From Edaphobacter dinghuensis (GTDB lineage: Bacteria; Acidobacteriota; Terriglobia; Terriglobales; Acidobacteriaceae): a DNA stretch of 64,000 bases. A model generated the notes under the pieces. That model was not told the origin of the DNA. It saw only the letters and a program-made list of their open reading frames with translations, and did no database searches. Of the stretch, positions 62,885 through 64,000 are shown in pieces. Within the stretch, counting starts at the first letter, position 1, and the number at the start of each line of letters is the position of its first letter. The translations under genes and the position numbers were made by a program. Location of the stretch: assembly GCF_014640335.1 (NCBI RefSeq), contig NZ_BMGT01000004.1, forward strand, positions 248,001 through 312,000, written 5' to 3'.

Positions 62885-63787
62885 CTACTGCTCCGGAGGT
62901 GCGCTGACACCCGTCGTCGCTGAAGCTGCGGGTGAGTTAGGCACAACGTTGCTTGCTGAGTTGGAGTTCATGGTAGCCAGGCTGTTATGCATCAGAGCGA
63001 CCTTTACGCCGTTCGAGATGCCGCCATCTTCCGCAGTATTTCTGCCCATACCGGTGCGATAGATGCGATAGACAGGAACCTGATGCTCTTCAACCAGGTA
63101 ACGGACAACCGAGTCAGCCATCGCCTGCGAAGTCTGCACTCCACCGCGGCTATAGCCCTGTACTTCAACGATATAGCCCTTCTGACCGGCCAGCTTCGTG
63201 GCCAGATCGTCGAGGTCGGCCTTACCCTTCGGTCCCAGAGCTGTGCGGCCCTTGGCGAAAGGAATTGAAGCTGAAGTCACTTCTGAGTACTGGTCGAGGT
63301 TGCCGACCGTGGTGTTCAGAGCATCTGTCCGGGTGCTGGCCGTATTGGCCAGAGTTTGTGCGGAGTTAGCAGTGCTTGCTGCGCTCTGCGCATGCTCATC
63401 GGCGGTGTTCGCAGCGTCCATGGCACGGTGAATGCCAGCCTGTGCCCTGGTGTCTACGTCGCGGATGTCGTTGGCGTTCTTCGCCTGCAACTGATCCAGT
63501 TCGTTATCGCGGTCCCGGATCGGGTCGAGCTGCCTCTTTACCCACTTCTTACGGGCAAAGGGGTTCATGTGACCCCAGAAGCCTTCCTTGGATTGCATCT
63601 CCAATGGCTTGCCAGTGGCGTAGGTGCTGTTGTCCGACGGGTTCATGTTAGCCGTGCTTGCGCTAGCCGCCGTATTGTCTGTGGAGGTCTGAATGGTTGG
63701 CGTATTCGACTGCGCGAGTGCAGCCACGCCCATCGCGCCACCTAAGATGAGAACTGAGAGGCCAAAAGTGCTGCCAGATTTCATCAT
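62885..63787 (-). CDS. OmpA family outer-membrane protein
   Basis: 300 residues with a signal peptide (LSVLILGGAMGVAALAQS). A Thr/Asn/Ser-rich region and a basic stretch with FARKKWVKRQLDP come next, then an Ala-rich helical or coiled-coil segment (~residues 110-180) with AQSAASTANSAQTLANTAS. A C-terminal OmpA peptidoglycan-binding domain follows (IPFAKGRTALGPKGKADLDDLA, VEVQGYSRGGVQTSQAMADSVVRYLV, YRIYRTGMGRNT). The helical middle resembles a lipoprotein-like spacer linking outer membrane and peptidoglycan. ATG at 63787 has AAGGAG 7 bases upstream; a longer reading from 63880 is not supported. Confidence 0.9.
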   Translation of the reverse strand: MMKSGSTFGLSVLILGGAMGVAALAQSNTPTIQTSTDNTAASASTANMNPSDNSTYATGKPLEMQSKEGFWGHMNPFARKKWVKRQLDPIRDRDNELDQLQAKNANDIRDVDTRAQAGIHRAMDAANTADEHAQSAASTANSAQTLANTASTRTDALNTTVGNLDQYSEVTSASIPFAKGRTALGPKGKADLDDLATKLAGQKGYIVEVQGYSRGGVQTSQAMADSVVRYLVEEHQVPVYRIYRTGMGRNTAEDGGISNGVKVALMHNSLATMNSNSASNVVPNSPAASATTGVSAPPEQ

Positions 63788-63917
63788 CGTTTTGCTCCTT
63801 ATGTACAGTCCTGCGTCTGTTTGGTCAAACGTCGACACTGTGACTAGAGCAAACGCCATGCCAAATCGAAATATCCCCATAAATCATTCAAAATAAATAG
63901 ATTATTGGAATCGATTG

Positions 63918-64000
63918 ATGACGTGCTATCTGGACAAATTAGAGCCTCTGCAAGCAAAATCTTCCGGTCGGCAGGTAACTATTGCTGACAGCGCACGTCA
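63918..64000 (+). CDS. possible 5' end of a gene cut by the window edge
   Basis: ATG at 63918 opens a frame of 27 codons (beginning M-T-C-Y-L-D-K-L-E-P-L) that runs to the right edge without a stop. It has no clear Shine-Dalgarno and is too short to identify. It may be chance. Confidence 0.15.
   Translation, partial: MTCYLDKLEPLQAKSSGRQVTIADSAR

Overview
The window reads as chromosomal DNA of a soil acidobacterium (Acidobacteriaceae, class Terriglobia). This placement is inferred from gene content, not from a marker gene. The pointers are a giant Oar-like TonB receptor with an N-terminal carboxypeptidase-regulatory domain, a very large SBBP/Ig-like surface protein, PQQ-propeller proteins, a CRTAC1/UnbV protein, and a carbohydrate-catabolic gene repertoire. 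No insertion sequence, phage module or CRISPR array was found.

Region 1 (1-9026, all +) is the end of an exopolysaccharide/LPS locus. It holds a Wzz-type chain-length protein cut by the window edge, a Wzy/ligase-like membrane protein, rmlB-rmlA-rmlD (rmlC is absent), a GT2 glycosyltransferase, a 2OG-Fe(II) oxygenase, a GT9 heptosyltransferase-like enzyme and a GmhB-like phosphatase. Region 2 (9037-16817) is mostly on the minus strand and mostly housekeeping: a NodB deacetylase, Bcp peroxiredoxin, FabD, an FkbM methyltransferase, a DUF4230 protein with a small partner, and PyrG. A + strand metallophosphoesterase is embedded in it. Region 3 (16911-22785) has an AraC regulator divergent from a DHA2 efflux pump, then a PQQ-propeller protein, YraN, a DinB-like protein and a small membrane protein. 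Region 4 (22879-31430) has a secreted GH2 enzyme with an ACS-type MFS transporter, a MarR regulator and two tandem ClC proteins.

Region 5 (31842-53028) is the most interesting part. A mannose-6-phosphate-isomerase-like gene is preceded by a 17-codon leader ORF and faces a convergent DeoR repressor. It is followed by an Oar-type TonB receptor, a GH38 alpha-mannosidase, a CRTAC1/UnbV protein, a TPR protein, a GntR/FCD regulator and a Tat-exported DUF5054-type protein that keeps the GH38 active-site motifs. Next comes a minus-strand operon (RraA-like, SDR, UxuA mannonate dehydratase, RhaT-like transporter), divergent from a ROK sugar kinase. Four copies of one palindromic operator (core TGTATACAGTATGCA; three nearly identical, one weaker) sit in front of the TonB receptor, the GntR gene, the DUF5054 gene and the UxuA operon. 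This ties the block into one predicted GntR regulon. The simplest reading is uptake and breakdown of a mannose-containing, probably uronate-bearing, glycan.

Region 6 (53247-64000) contains the giant surface protein, tRNA-Pro(CGG), an assimilatory sulfate operon cysD-cysN-cysH, and an OmpA-family protein with a structured 3' UTR. CysH is of the [4Fe-4S] APS-reductase type, and CysN carries a C-terminal tail that looks like a dead APS-kinase domain.
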